Source: Chryseosolibacter sp964551035 (GTDB lineage: Bacteria > Bacteroidota > Bacteroidia > Cytophagales > Cyclobacteriaceae). From it: a DNA stretch of 64,000 nucleotides. The stretch spans positions 34,052 through 98,051 of the forward strand of contig CAZKBK010000017.1 of the NCBI GenBank assembly GCA_964551035.1. Direction: 5' to 3'. Positions within the stretch are counted from its first letter, which is position 1, and every line of letters begins with the position of its first letter. The notes under the pieces were generated by a model that worked only from the letters and a program-made list of their open reading frames with translations, was not told where the DNA came from and did not search any database. Position numbers and translations under genes: made by a program. This document shows, one piece after another, positions 41,641-50,863 of the stretch.

Positions 41641-42831
41641 ATGAAAAGCACGTTAAACATCCTTGCTCTTGAGGACATGGAGGAGGACCTGGCCCTGATC
41701 AATTACACGCTCAAAAAGGCCGGGATGCAGTTCGAAGTAAAGCAGGTAGACACGCGTGAGGGATTCATCGAGGCGCTGCAAAGTTACCCCGCCGACGTAA
41801 TTCTGTCCGATCATTCCCTGCCCCGGTTCAATTCGGTTGAAGCGCTTCAACTCTACAAAGCGAACGGGATCAAGGTACCCTTCATCCTGGTAACCGGTGC
41901 GGTATCGGAGGAGTTTGCCGTAAGCTGTCTTAAGCAGGGCGCGGACGATTATGTGCTCAAGTCGAATCTTGCGAGATTACCCAGCGCGATCAACAACGCA
42001 TTGAGGCAGCGGCAAGCGGAGAATGCGCGCGTTACCGCGGCGGAAGCGTTGCAGGTTCAAAACGCGGAACTCAAGAAGATCAATAAGGAGCTTGACAGCT
42101 TTGTCTACAGTGTTTCACACAACCTCAGGGCGCCGCTCATGTCCGTGCTCGGTCTTCTCGATCTCGCCAGGCACGAAGACCACAGCATTGCCCTCGACCA
42201 GTATTTCCAGATGATGGAAAGCAGTATTCACAAACTCGATGAAACGGTCAAGGAAATTCTCGACTACTCCAGGAACGCGAGACAGAACCTCACGATTGAA
42301 CGGATCGACCTCGACGGCATGGTCCGCGAGCATTTTGAGAAAATGAAATTCATGGCGGGTTCCAACGTCATATTTCAGGAGATTCATGTTTCCGAAAACG
42401 CCCCGTTCTTTTCTGACCGATACCGGCTTTCAGTGATTTTCAACAACCTCATCTCGAACGCGATCAAATACTATGATCCTGCCAAGGAAAAACCGCTGAT
42501 CACGGTGTCGGCAACGGTGGGACCGGAAGAGGCGCGCCTTGAGGTGAAGGACAATGGCATCGGCATCGACGAGCGCCACCTCTCCAAGGTGTTCGATATG
42601 TTCTTTCGGGGGACAGAAGCCAACAAGGGTGCGGGACTTGGCTTGTACATCGTCAGAGAAGCCGTCGAGAAATTGAAGGGAACTATCGAACTGGAGTCGG
42701 CGCGTGGGGAAGGAACAACCTTCCGGCTGAAGGTGCCGAACTTTGCCGCCATGGGTGCCGGAAAATCCAACGACACCCTGGAGATGGCTAGCGCGCTTCA
42801 CGACGACATTCGTCGAGGAACGGATTCCTGA
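41641..42831 (+). CDS. Receiver-histidine kinase fusion protein, copy 1
   Basis: This 396-residue cytosolic protein has an N-terminal receiver (residues 1-125; Asp in ILSDHSLPRFNS, Thr in LVTGAVSEEF, Lys in DDYVLKSNL), a short coiled linker, a HisKA domain with SHNLRAPL, and an HATPase_c domain with N box NNLISNAIKYYD, DNGIGI and GAGLGLYIV. It lacks any membrane span or PAS domain, so the receiver itself is the input. It is strongly similar to the gene at 47651-48814, from which it differs mostly in the linker. The stop overlaps the convergent gene's 3' end by 44 bases. Confidence 0.94.
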   Translation: MKSTLNILALEDMEEDLALINYTLKKAGMQFEVKQVDTREGFIEALQSYPADVILSDHSLPRFNSVEALQLYKANGIKVPFILVTGAVSEEFAVSCLKQGADDYVLKSNLARLPSAINNALRQRQAENARVTAAEALQVQNAELKKINKELDSFVYSVSHNLRAPLMSVLGLLDLARHEDHSIALDQYFQMMESSIHKLDETVKEILDYSRNARQNLTIERIDLDGMVREHFEKMKFMAGSNVIFQEIHVSENAPFFSDRYRLSVIFNNLISNAIKYYDPAKEKPLITVSATVGPEEARLEVKDNGIGIDERHLSKVFDMFFRGTEANKGAGLGLYIVREAVEKLKGTIELESARGEGTTFRLKVPNFAAMGAGKSNDTLEMASALHDDIRRGTDS

Positions 42832-43111
42832 ACTTGGAGTTCAGACGCCAAACGCTCTTTATTTCATGGAGCCTCACGACGTTCTTCTCGAAGAAGTAAC
42901 CGGTGATGTCATATCCCTTCAAGACGACAACGACTTCACGCTGGTCAAAAAAATCGTTGTAGTTAAGGATCTTATCCACTGCCGTGATGTACAGGCCCGT
43001 GCCAAGGGTGGGGCTGTTGATCCCTACGGCCTGTCCATATCGCAGGCTGTCGTTGAGAATCTCCAGGATTTTGTCGCTGTCGCGGATAAACTCGAAATCC
43101 GAGTCGATCAT
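42788..43111 (-). CDS. Hypothetical protein, 107 residues
   Basis: From the ATG at 43111 the product (MIDSDFEFIRDSDKILEILN ... FRNPFLDECRREAR) is a small alpha/beta protein. It has alternating beta-strand patterns in LYITAVDKILNYNDFFDQRE and VVVVLKGYDITGYFF, a layout similar to small Sm/Hfq-like or YolD-type folds, but not clearly any of them. An upstream ATG at 43201 would add a hydrophobic segment and is less likely. The 3' end overlaps the kinase gene by 44 bases. Confidence 0.55.
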   Translation of the reverse strand: MIDSDFEFIRDSDKILEILNDSLRYGQAVGINSPTLGTGLYITAVDKILNYNDFFDQREVVVVLKGYDITGYFFEKNVVRLHEIKSVWRLNSKFRNPFLDECRREAR

Positions 43112-43186
43112 GCGTGGTGTTTTTTTAGGTAAAATGAATTCATGGGCGGCGATGGTCAGCGTACACGGTACTGCTGCTAAAAAAAC

Positions 43187-43963
43187 ATGCCGTCGGGTCA
43201 TGCCGGACGTTCGTTGAGCGGGCAATTTTTTTATCTTGAAGTTGTGGAAGCCGTTTCTGTTACTCCCCTTGGCGACGAAGGCGTTGTGCTCTCTCTTGGA
43301 AATGACCTTGACCCCGATGGCCATCGCCGGATCCTCGCGGTCAAACGTTGGCTCGGGCATCATCCATTTCCCGGGTTGCGCGACGTCGTTGTTGCCTACA
43401 GCTCGGTGGCGGTGCTCTTCGACCTGGTGAAGGTGCAGGCTGTCGCCGGAAGGCAGACGGGTATGGAATACGCGATGCGCATTCTTCGGCACGCCTACGA
43501 ACAAGCCGCACTGGCGGAGAATAAGTCAGCATCGCCTGAGCGCCTGCGCGATGTTCCCGTGTGCTACGACCACGAGTTTGCGCCGGATATGGATTTTGTC
43601 CGTGACCACACACAACTTTCAAGGGACGAGGTGATCGGCTTGCACAGCGGCGAGACTTACACCGTTTATATGGTGGGATTTCTCCCTGGCTTCCCCTATA
43701 TGGCGAAAGTCGATGACCGACTGGTCGTGCCGCGGAAATCGGTCCCCGCGCAACGCATTCGCGCCGGAAGCGTCGGACTGGCTGGCGTGCAGACGGGAAT
43801 TTATTCCGTGTCGTCGCCCGGAGGATGGCAGATCATCGGGTGTACACCGTGGTCGTTGTTCGATGCCGCCCAAAATCCGCCAGCCGTTTTTCAGGCGGGG
43901 GACCGGGTGCGTTTTCATCCGGTGACGCGTGCTGAGTTCGATAAATCCCTGCGAGGGCAATGA
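43187..43963 (+). CDS. pxpB: 5-oxoprolinase subunit PxpB
   Basis: This 258-residue protein belongs to the KipI/PxpB family (AHS1). It has the conserved start VTPLGDEGVVLSLGNDLDPD, the middle LPGFPYMAKVDDRLVVPRKS and the ligand-region segment RIRAGSVGLAGVQTGIYSVS, followed by SPGGWQIIGCTPWSLFD. With PxpA and PxpC it makes the ATP-dependent 5-oxoproline hydrolase that recycles pyroglutamate to glutamate. The ATG at 43187 gives a short non-family N-terminus; a GTG at 43244 could be the true start. It overlaps pxpC as ATGA. Confidence 0.92.
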   Translation: MPSGHAGRSLSGQFFYLEVVEAVSVTPLGDEGVVLSLGNDLDPDGHRRILAVKRWLGHHPFPGLRDVVVAYSSVAVLFDLVKVQAVAGRQTGMEYAMRILRHAYEQAALAENKSASPERLRDVPVCYDHEFAPDMDFVRDHTQLSRDEVIGLHSGETYTVYMVGFLPGFPYMAKVDDRLVVPRKSVPAQRIRAGSVGLAGVQTGIYSVSSPGGWQIIGCTPWSLFDAAQNPPAVFQAGDRVRFHPVTRAEFDKSLRGQ

Positions 43964-44949
43964 CCATTAAGATCGTGAAGAGCGGAATCATGGACACCCT
44001 TCAGGATAGGGGGCGACATGGGTTTGCAAAATGGGGTGTGAACGTCTCGGGGAGCATGGACCCATTCGCGTCGCAGGTTGCCAACGCCCTGGTGGGCAAC
44101 GCGCTGGATGCGCCGGTTGTGGAACTGCATTTTCCCTGCGGTGAATTCTATTTCGAAGAGCCTGCGGTGATCGCAATTGCCGGTGCGGATTTTTCACCGA
44201 CGGCGAACGACATGCCGTTGCCTTTGTGGAAAGCGGTGATCGTCGCCCCGCACACGACACTGATCTTCCGGAAAAAAGAAAAAGGCGCCCGCGCCTACCT
44301 GGCTGTAGGGGGCACGCTGGAAGCGGATACATGGCTGGGCAGCGCGAGCACCAACCTGAAGATCGGGGTGGGCGGCTATCGCGGACGACCCCTTCGAAAA
44401 GGAGACGCCGTTAACGTTCGGCCCCCGGAATTTCATTTGACGGATCGTGTGCGAGGTCCCGTCGCCCTTCCATGGTCAATCAACGCCATGGGCGTTTACA
44501 AAGATTCGAACGTTGTCAACTTCATTTGCGGGCGGGAATGGGGGTGGCTTGCCCCTTCAACGGCGGCCCAATTCGGAAGCATACCCTTTCGCATTACACC
44601 TTCCTCCGATCGCATGGCGATAAAGCTTGCGCATCCGCCGCTTGAATTCAGGCTCACGGATCCGCTGCTTTCAACCGCGGTTGTATTTGGAACCATTCAG
44701 GCCCTGCCAGGCGGGGCCCTGATGATCCTGATGGCGGATCGTCAAACCACCGGGGGATACCCTCAGATCGGTCATGTAGCCGGCGCGCACCTTCCGAAGC
44801 TCGCCCAGCTTGAAGCAAACGAAACGCTTTCCCTATGTCAGGTTGACGTGCAGGAAGCTGAAAAAATGTTACTTTCACTCCAGGGTGATATTCGTCGGAT
44901 ACAGCGCTCCTGTCAGGAGCAACTGAAAGCATTCTATGAACAGCATTGA
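43960..44949 (+). CDS. pxpC: 5-oxoprolinase subunit PxpC
   Basis: This 329-residue protein is the AHS2/biotin-dependent carboxyltransferase-type subunit (KipA family). It opens with MTIKIVKSGIMDTLQDRGRH and GFAKWGVNVSGSMDPFASQV, and has the C-terminal family segment MADRQTTGGYPQIGHVAGAH. Despite the family name it is not thought to use biotin in PxpABC. It starts inside pxpB's stop (ATGA) and its 3' end overlaps pxpA by 14 bases. Confidence 0.94.
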   Translation: MTIKIVKSGIMDTLQDRGRHGFAKWGVNVSGSMDPFASQVANALVGNALDAPVVELHFPCGEFYFEEPAVIAIAGADFSPTANDMPLPLWKAVIVAPHTTLIFRKKEKGARAYLAVGGTLEADTWLGSASTNLKIGVGGYRGRPLRKGDAVNVRPPEFHLTDRVRGPVALPWSINAMGVYKDSNVVNFICGREWGWLAPSTAAQFGSIPFRITPSSDRMAIKLAHPPLEFRLTDPLLSTAVVFGTIQALPGGALMILMADRQTTGGYPQIGHVAGAHLPKLAQLEANETLSLCQVDVQEAEKMLLSLQGDIRRIQRSCQEQLKAFYEQH

Positions 44950-45691
44950 TCTGAATTGCGATATGGGTGAAAGCTTTGGTGCGTGGCGCATGGGCGACGA
45001 CGAGGCTTTGATGGAATGGGTGTCGTCGGTGAACGTCGCCTGTGGCTTTCACGCTGGCGATGCGTCGGTGATACGTACCACGGTCGAGCTTGCCCTGAAG
45101 AAGGACATTGCCATCGGCGCCCACCCGGGTTATCCCGACCTGCCGGGTTTTGGGCGGCGGTCCCTGAGGATGTCGCCGCGCGAAGTATACGACGTCGTCT
45201 TGTATCAGATCGCAGCGCTACACGGGATGGTGAATGCGGCGGGCGGAAAGCTTCGGCATGTCAAGCCCCACGGCGCGCTCTATAACGACGCGGCCGTAAG
45301 CCCCTCAATTGCCAGCGCCATTGCGATGGCCATTCGCGATCTCGACCGTGCCTTGGTGCTCGTGGGACTTGCCGGCAGCGCGCTCGTGGAGGAAGCGGAG
45401 AAAATCGGACTCAAGGCCGCGCGCGAGGGATTTGCAGACCGGACTTACAGCGAAAGCGGATTGCTCACACCGCGCAGCGAAAAAGGTGCCCTGATCGACG
45501 ACGTGACGCGCGCGTCAGCGCAGGCCTTGATGATGGCCAATGAACAGAGGGTGATTTCGACCTCCGGGCGCGCGGTTTCCGTAGAAGTCGACACCGTCTG
45601 CATTCACGGCGACGGCGCACATGCCGTCTTATTTGCGCGCGAAATTGCGAACACGCTACAACGGAATGGCATCACCGTCAAATCTTTCTAA
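44936..45691 (+). CDS. pxpA: 5-oxoprolinase subunit PxpA (LamB/YcsF family)
   Basis: This 251-residue protein has the full LamB/YcsF signature: DLNCDMGESFGAWRMGDDEA, VNVACGFHAGDASVI, GAHPGYPDLPGFGRRSL, HVKPHGALYNDAA and CIHGDGAHAV. The fold is a TIM-like barrel with several conserved Asp and His residues that probably bind the reaction's metal or phosphate. It completes the enzyme with PxpB and PxpC. The NRAMP-like gene begins 26 bases before its stop, so all four genes are one unit. Confidence 0.96.
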   Translation: MNSIDLNCDMGESFGAWRMGDDEALMEWVSSVNVACGFHAGDASVIRTTVELALKKDIAIGAHPGYPDLPGFGRRSLRMSPREVYDVVLYQIAALHGMVNAAGGKLRHVKPHGALYNDAAVSPSIASAIAMAIRDLDRALVLVGLAGSALVEEAEKIGLKAAREGFADRTYSESGLLTPRSEKGALIDDVTRASAQALMMANEQRVISTSGRAVSVEVDTVCIHGDGAHAVLFAREIANTLQRNGITVKSF

Positions 45692-46871
45692 AGGAACATC
45701 CTCTGTTATCCTCGGCTCGGCGTTTCTGATGGCGACCTCGGCCATTGGCCCCGGATTTATCACGCAAACGACGGTATTCACCGCCCAACTGGGAACGAGT
45801 TTCGCTTTCGTGATCCTTTGCTCGATGGTTCTCGATATCGTCGTTCAGCTCAACATCTGGCGCGTTGTCGCCGTTTCGGGAATGCGTGCGCAGGATCTCG
45901 GCAATAAGTTGTTCGTGGGCTCGGGCCACCTGCTTACCGCGCTGATCGTTTTGGGTGGCCTGGCCTTCAACATCGGCAACACCGGTGGCGCCGCAATGGG
46001 CATGAACGTGATGTTCGGTACCGACTTGTGGACCGGGTCGCTGATTAGCGCGGCGGTGGCGGTGTTTGTTTTTTGGTACCGGGAAGCGGGCAGGGCTATG
46101 GATGTGTTTGCCCGCATCATGGGCCTCATAATGATCCTGCTCACTGCGTGGATCGCATTCAAGTCGAATCCTCCTCTGGCGGAGGCCGCTGCGCGTGCGT
46201 TCGTTCCGGAAGTGATCGACACCACTTCCATCATCGTGCTGGTGGGTGGGACCGTGGGCGGATACATCAGTTTCTCGGGAATACACCGGCTTGTTGATGC
46301 CGGCATTACGGGCAGAAAGCACCTTCGCGACGTAACGGGGAGCAGTGTACGGGCGATCATGATCGCTTCGGCCATGCGGGTGCTCCTTTTTCTTGCGGCC
46401 CTGGGTGTGGTGGTTTCCGGCGGCGTACTCGATCCGGACAATCCGCCGGCTTCGGTATTCAGGCTTGCCGCCGGCGAATCCGGATACCGCATCTTCGGAC
46501 TGGTGCTCTGGTGTGCTTCCATTACATCCATCGTCGGGTCTGCTTACACTTCGGTGTCTTTCCTTCCGGTGTCAATAACGTCGAACAAATCATTGCGTCG
46601 ATGGTTGATTACGTTGTTCATTGTCTTTTCGGCGATGGTGTTCTCGTTCGTCGGGCGTCCGGTCCGGGTACTTATCCTGGTGGGTGCGCTTAATGGATTT
46701 GTCCTTCCCGTTGCGATGGCCATCATTCTTCTCGCCGCCCGACGGCCGGCCCTGATGGGCGATTATCGTCATCCGCGGTGGATGGCGTACGCGGGGTGGA
46801 TCGTACTCGTGCTCTTGCTGGGTCTCAGCATTAAAACGATTTTAATGGGCGCCTCGGCCGTGTTTGGCTGA
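45666..46871 (+). CDS. NRAMP-family divalent-metal transporter-like protein
   Basis: This 401-residue membrane protein with about eleven spans belongs to the NRAMP superfamily. The family helix 1 motif appears as ATSAIGPGFITQT where classical metal transporters have DPGN, so the metal-binding Asp/Asn pair is missing. This branch is often linked to pxp genes and may move another substrate, for example 5-oxoproline or an amino acid, rather than manganese; that is inference. The start at 45666 overlaps pxpA by 26 bases. Confidence 0.85.
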   Translation: MASPSNLSKGTSSVILGSAFLMATSAIGPGFITQTTVFTAQLGTSFAFVILCSMVLDIVVQLNIWRVVAVSGMRAQDLGNKLFVGSGHLLTALIVLGGLAFNIGNTGGAAMGMNVMFGTDLWTGSLISAAVAVFVFWYREAGRAMDVFARIMGLIMILLTAWIAFKSNPPLAEAAARAFVPEVIDTTSIIVLVGGTVGGYISFSGIHRLVDAGITGRKHLRDVTGSSVRAIMIASAMRVLLFLAALGVVVSGGVLDPDNPPASVFRLAAGESGYRIFGLVLWCASITSIVGSAYTSVSFLPVSITSNKSLRRWLITLFIVFSAMVFSFVGRPVRVLILVGALNGFVLPVAMAIILLAARRPALMGDYRHPRWMAYAGWIVLVLLLGLSIKTILMGASAVFG

Positions 46872-47198
46872 GCACACCACTTCGATGTAATAACAGTGTA
46901 ATATTTAAGGGCAATATGCAGTCGATTCAACCTGTATTTGCCTTAAATTTATTGTTAACCCATCAAGCTGATACCCCTCAGCCTTTCGTTCCGAGACGGA
47001 CCCGCAGGTCCGGTGCGTAACCTTGCCTGAATTTTGGGTAATTGTTGCATGAAACACTAGCCCACCGGTTGCTTTTTTGCTTAAAAAGGTATTTATATGA
47101 AAACGCGGGCGTTAGTGACGCAAGTTTTTTCCCTTTTTCACGCCCAAGTCGTTTTAATGGAAAGAAGGATAGATCATTTGTAAAAACAATACGTATTA
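46872..47198. other. Intergenic region before the second signalling cluster
   Basis: No gene is visible in 327 bases. A small perfect hairpin, CGGACC-CGCA-GGTCCG (46997-47012), without a T run is the only structure noted. No exact -7 box was found. Confidence 0.5.
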
Positions 47199-47627
47199 AT
47201 GGAGTCTAACAATGTTGTCGAAATTCTTTTGGTGGAGGATAACGCCGATGATGCGGGCCTGGCGATCAGGGCGTTGAAGAAGCACAACCTGGCCAACAAC
47301 CTGCTTCACCTTCAGGACGGCGAGGAGGCACTGCAGTTCCTGTTTTCCGAGCGGTTGAACGCGCTGCCGAAGGTCATTCTGCTGGATCTGAAAATGCCTA
47401 AGGTCGATGGCATCGAAGTGCTCAAGCGCCTCAAATCGGATGAACGCAAGCGGGTGATACCCGTGGTTGTGCTTACGTCGTCGAAGGAGGAGCGCGACAT
47501 TGTCGAATCCTACAAGCTTGGCGTCAACGCTTATATCGTAAAGCCCGTGGATTTCGACAAGTTTGTCAAGGCAATATCGGAGATCGGCTTTTTCTGGTTA
47601 TTGCTCAATCAGGCGCCCAATCAATAG
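47199..47627 (+). CDS. Single-domain response regulator (Rcp1-like)
   Basis: This 142-residue protein is a receiver of the Rcp1/CheY-like type with an acidic pocket VEDNADDAGLAIRALKKHNL, phosphoacceptor Asp in LLDLKMPKVDG, Thr in VVLTSSKEERD and Lys in YIVKPVDFDKFV. Such regulators commonly pair with bacteriophytochromes or with hybrid kinases. Here it lies 23 bases before the receiver-kinase fusion, so the two are probably co-transcribed and may exchange phosphate. Confidence 0.94.
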   Translation: MESNNVVEILLVEDNADDAGLAIRALKKHNLANNLLHLQDGEEALQFLFSERLNALPKVILLDLKMPKVDGIEVLKRLKSDERKRVIPVVVLTSSKEERDIVESYKLGVNAYIVKPVDFDKFVKAISEIGFFWLLLNQAPNQ

Positions 47628-47650
47628 AATCGAACTGTCTTATAGTTGCT

Positions 47651-48814
47651 ATGGAAGAACCGCTTAAGATTTTAATGTTGGAAGACACACAAGACGATGT
47701 CGGGCTGATCCAGCGCATGCTTCGAAAACAAGGTGTTGCCTTTGTGGCTCATCAGGTAGACACAGAAGAGGATTTTACGACGGCCTTGCATTCGTTCTCA
47801 CCCGATGTGATCCTGTCTGACCATGCGTTGCCGCAATTTAATTCACTCGAGGCGCTCCAGATTTGCAAGGATGCGGGAATGAACGTGCCTTTTATCCTGG
47901 TGACCGGCACGGTGTCGGAAGAGTTTGCGGTGAGTTGCCTCAAGCAGGGCGCCGACGATTATGTGCTAAAATCGAACCTCGTGCGGCTGCCGTCCGCCAT
48001 ACAGAACGCCCTGCGGCAACGCATACAAGAGAACAAAAGACAGCATGCTGAGCGGGCCCTGAGGGAACAAAACGAAGAGCTCACGAAGATCAACAAGGAG
48101 CTCGACAGTTTCGTCTACAGTGTTTCACACAACCTGAGGGCGCCGTTGATGTCGGTACTCGGCCTGCTGAACCTGGTGCAAATCGAAAACCAGGAAAAAG
48201 ATCTGGCGCTGGAGGCGTATTTCTCCATGATGCAAAACAGCATCCACAAGCTGGACGAAACGTTGCGCGAGATTCTCGACTATTCCCGCAACGCGCGCAG
48301 TGACCTCAATATTGAACCCGTGGACATGCGGAAGCTTATCGATGAAAGCTTTGAAAAACTGAAATATCTCGAGGGATGGGATCGGATTGAAAAGCGGATC
48401 ACGGTCGAGGAGAACGCCCCATTCCTTACGGATGCATACAGGATTTCCCTCATCCTCAACAACTTCGTCTCTAACGCGATCAAGTATCATGACCGCAATA
48501 AAAATGATTGTCGGATTGAAATTCACGTCACGGTGAACGAGCATGCGCTGTCGCTTCGGTTCCAGGACAATGGGATCGGTATCTCTGAGAATCTGATAGG
48601 CCGGATCTTCGACATGTTTTTTCGCGCCACGGAGCGCAGCGAGGGCGCCGGACTCGGGCTCTACATCGTCAAGGAAACCATCGATAAGCTCGGCGGTTCG
48701 ATGGAGGTGTCATCGGAACTTGGAAACGGGACGACTTTTTTGGTGCGGCTTCCCAATCAGCCGATGAGCGTGTGGACCGAGGGTCTCGCCAAGAAAAACG
48801 TGACGATCTCTTAA
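47651..48814 (+). CDS. Receiver-histidine kinase fusion protein, copy 2
   Basis: This 387-residue paralogue of the gene at 41641 has the same order: receiver (Asp in ILSDHALPQFNS, Lys in DDYVLKSNL), linker, HisKA with SHNLRAPL and HATPase_c with NNFVSNAIKYHD, DNGIGI and GAGLGLYIV. The receivers and H-boxes are nearly identical between the copies, while the central stretch after the H-box varies. The stop TAA shares TTAA with the stop of the convergent OmpA-type gene. Confidence 0.94.
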   Translation: MEEPLKILMLEDTQDDVGLIQRMLRKQGVAFVAHQVDTEEDFTTALHSFSPDVILSDHALPQFNSLEALQICKDAGMNVPFILVTGTVSEEFAVSCLKQGADDYVLKSNLVRLPSAIQNALRQRIQENKRQHAERALREQNEELTKINKELDSFVYSVSHNLRAPLMSVLGLLNLVQIENQEKDLALEAYFSMMQNSIHKLDETLREILDYSRNARSDLNIEPVDMRKLIDESFEKLKYLEGWDRIEKRITVEENAPFLTDAYRISLILNNFVSNAIKYHDRNKNDCRIEIHVTVNEHALSLRFQDNGIGISENLIGRIFDMFFRATERSEGAGLGLYIVKETIDKLGGSMEVSSELGNGTTFLVRLPNQPMSVWTEGLAKKNVTIS

Positions 48815-50808
48815 CCTTCGGCGCGAATTTCGGTGATCTCGATTTCGGTGCGGCGGTTGATCTCGCGTCCGCCTTCTTCGTCGTCGTTGGAGACCAGGGG
48901 ACGCTCGGCGCCAAATCCCCGGGCGGTGAGCCGTTGTCCGTCGACGCCCTTTGCAACGAGGTAGTCGACGACCGCTTGCGCGCGCTTCAGCGAAAGCGCC
49001 ATATTCAGGCCGGCATCCCCGGTGTTGTCGGTGTGCCCATTGATCTGGACCTTCAAGCGGTCATTGGCGTTGAGCAAACTGCGGATCTTCTCCAATTCGG
49101 CGATGGATTCGGTACGAATCTCTGCTTTGCCGATATCAAAGAAGATGTTCTTCAGTACAACTTTCGACCCCACCTCGGCCTTTACCATGAAAATATGGGT
49201 GTCAATCTCCTGGTATTCGGCGAATTGCGGTACGTTGAAGTTGATTGAGTTGAAGAGGTAGCCGTCGCGTTCAGTAGCCACACCGTAGTTGCCTCCGTGT
49301 GGAATTACGAGTTCGAACGCTCCGGTTTGTGCGTCGGAATGGATGCGCGACAGCACCTGCTGGGTGCCATTGTCCACAAGCGTAATTACCGCGCCCAACG
49401 GCGCCGCTGTTTTTTCGTCGATCACCTTGCCCCTGAGCAGCGTAACAACGTTCATGTCCTTATGGAGCGCGATAATGGGGTCAATGTAGTCTGGTTCTTC
49501 GGTCTGTGTGACGACGGGTTCAGATTCCGGCTCCGGGATGACCGGCTTGGGCGGGGGGTCCAGAAAATGGATCTCGTAAATGTCGGCGCTGCCAAAACCT
49601 GCATCGCGCAAGGCCGAAAAATAACCGGTCTTCTTATCGGATGAAAGGACGAAGAATCCATCATATTCGACGGAATTGATCGGATAACCGAGGTTTGCGG
49701 GACGGGTCCAGTTGCCGTCAACAAACTCCGATTTGAAAATGTCGTTGCTTCCCATGGAGGGGTGGCCATCCGAAGAAAAATAAAGGGTCACCCCATCGGC
49801 ATGAATGAAAGGTGCGTCTTCGTGCAACGGCGTGTTGATCGTGGGTCCCAGGTTCTCGGCCTTTCCCCACTGGCCGTCGTCGCCAAGCGTACTTACGTAA
49901 ATGTCGAGCTCGCCCTGCCCGCCGGGCCGATTGCTGGTGAAGAAAAGCCTTTGACCGTCGGCGGAGATACACGCCGACGTTTCCCAGTAAAGGGGATGGT
50001 TGATGTTGCTGTTCAACGGCTCGGGTACAGTCCATCCATCTGATCCCAACGTTGAAGTGTAAATGTCGCCGGCGCCCTCTTCGTAATACAGGAACAAAGT
50101 TTTCCCGTCAGGCGAAAGTGCGGCCGCCGCATCATTGTACTTGAGGTTGATGTTGGGGCTGATCAACTGCGGCGTCTCCCAAACGCCATTCCTTTTGTGT
50201 GTGATGTAGATGTCCTCGAAGTTGGTGGAACTTTTTACCGCGTATTCGTCCGTTGACCGGTTCGATGTGAAGATCATGGTTGTGCCATCCGCGGAGACCA
50301 GGGGCGAATACTCGTGGAAAGATGAGTTGATGGTTGCGCCGACGTTCTTAATTTCCACATAGGCCGGGTGTCGTGAGAGCGAGTCACCGATCTGGCATTC
50401 CGCGATCTTGTGTTGAGCGATCTCGTTGAGCCTGCGGTTCTTCCGTCCAAATTCCGAGAAGTGCTCGATGGCCCTGGCGTACTGGTGGTTGTTTTGATAA
50501 GCGAGCCCGAGGTGATAATTTATGTCCGCGTCGACATCGGCCTGGAGCCCATAAGCTTTTTCGAGGTACGACAACGCCGTTGATTTTCTGTCGCTGTGGA
50601 GGAGGCAAACACCCGCCTTGAAGTTTGTAAGCGCATCTTCAGCGTTGAATTTCAGCATCGCAAGATAGTTTTCGAGTGCAGATGCGTAGTCTTTCCTGTT
50701 AAAAAAACGATCTCCCTTCGACTCCAACTCCTTCATGTCCTGTGCCGAAAGCGGCAGGTAGCCAGTGCAGATGAAGGCGATCAGGACGATTAAAGCCGTT
50801 TTTTTCAT
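48811..50808 (-). CDS. OmpA-family protein with TPR and PD40 propeller
   Basis: This 665-residue envelope protein starts at 50808 with a signal peptide (MKKTALIVLIAFICTGYLPL, then SAQ). It has TPR repeats (about residues 25-140; DRFFNRKDYASALENYLAML), a WD40-like PD40 propeller (about 160-440; repeats such as ISADGQRLFFTSNRPGGQGE), a linking beta domain, and a C-terminal OmpA domain (NDRLKVQINGHTDNTGDAGL, RAQAVVDYLVAKG) that binds peptidoglycan. Proteins of this layout, related to PorE of the type IX secretion system, anchor complexes to the cell wall, so a T9SS link is plausible but not demonstrated. Confidence 0.93.
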   Translation of the reverse strand: MKKTALIVLIAFICTGYLPLSAQDMKELESKGDRFFNRKDYASALENYLAMLKFNAEDALTNFKAGVCLLHSDRKSTALSYLEKAYGLQADVDADINYHLGLAYQNNHQYARAIEHFSEFGRKNRRLNEIAQHKIAECQIGDSLSRHPAYVEIKNVGATINSSFHEYSPLVSADGTTMIFTSNRSTDEYAVKSSTNFEDIYITHKRNGVWETPQLISPNINLKYNDAAAALSPDGKTLFLYYEEGAGDIYTSTLGSDGWTVPEPLNSNINHPLYWETSACISADGQRLFFTSNRPGGQGELDIYVSTLGDDGQWGKAENLGPTINTPLHEDAPFIHADGVTLYFSSDGHPSMGSNDIFKSEFVDGNWTRPANLGYPINSVEYDGFFVLSSDKKTGYFSALRDAGFGSADIYEIHFLDPPPKPVIPEPESEPVVTQTEEPDYIDPIIALHKDMNVVTLLRGKVIDEKTAAPLGAVITLVDNGTQQVLSRIHSDAQTGAFELVIPHGGNYGVATERDGYLFNSINFNVPQFAEYQEIDTHIFMVKAEVGSKVVLKNIFFDIGKAEIRTESIAELEKIRSLLNANDRLKVQINGHTDNTGDAGLNMALSLKRAQAVVDYLVAKGVDGQRLTARGFGAERPLVSNDDEEGGREINRRTEIEITEIRAEG

Positions 50809-50863
50809 GGGGTAATGCCGTCTTAAAGTAAGTAAAATTAAGGCGGCCTCCCTTGCGATTGCT

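Noticed and set aside
46997..47012. Small hairpin before the response regulator as a riboswitch or terminator
   Set aside because: It is only six pairs, with no T run and no recognised riboswitch consensus around it.
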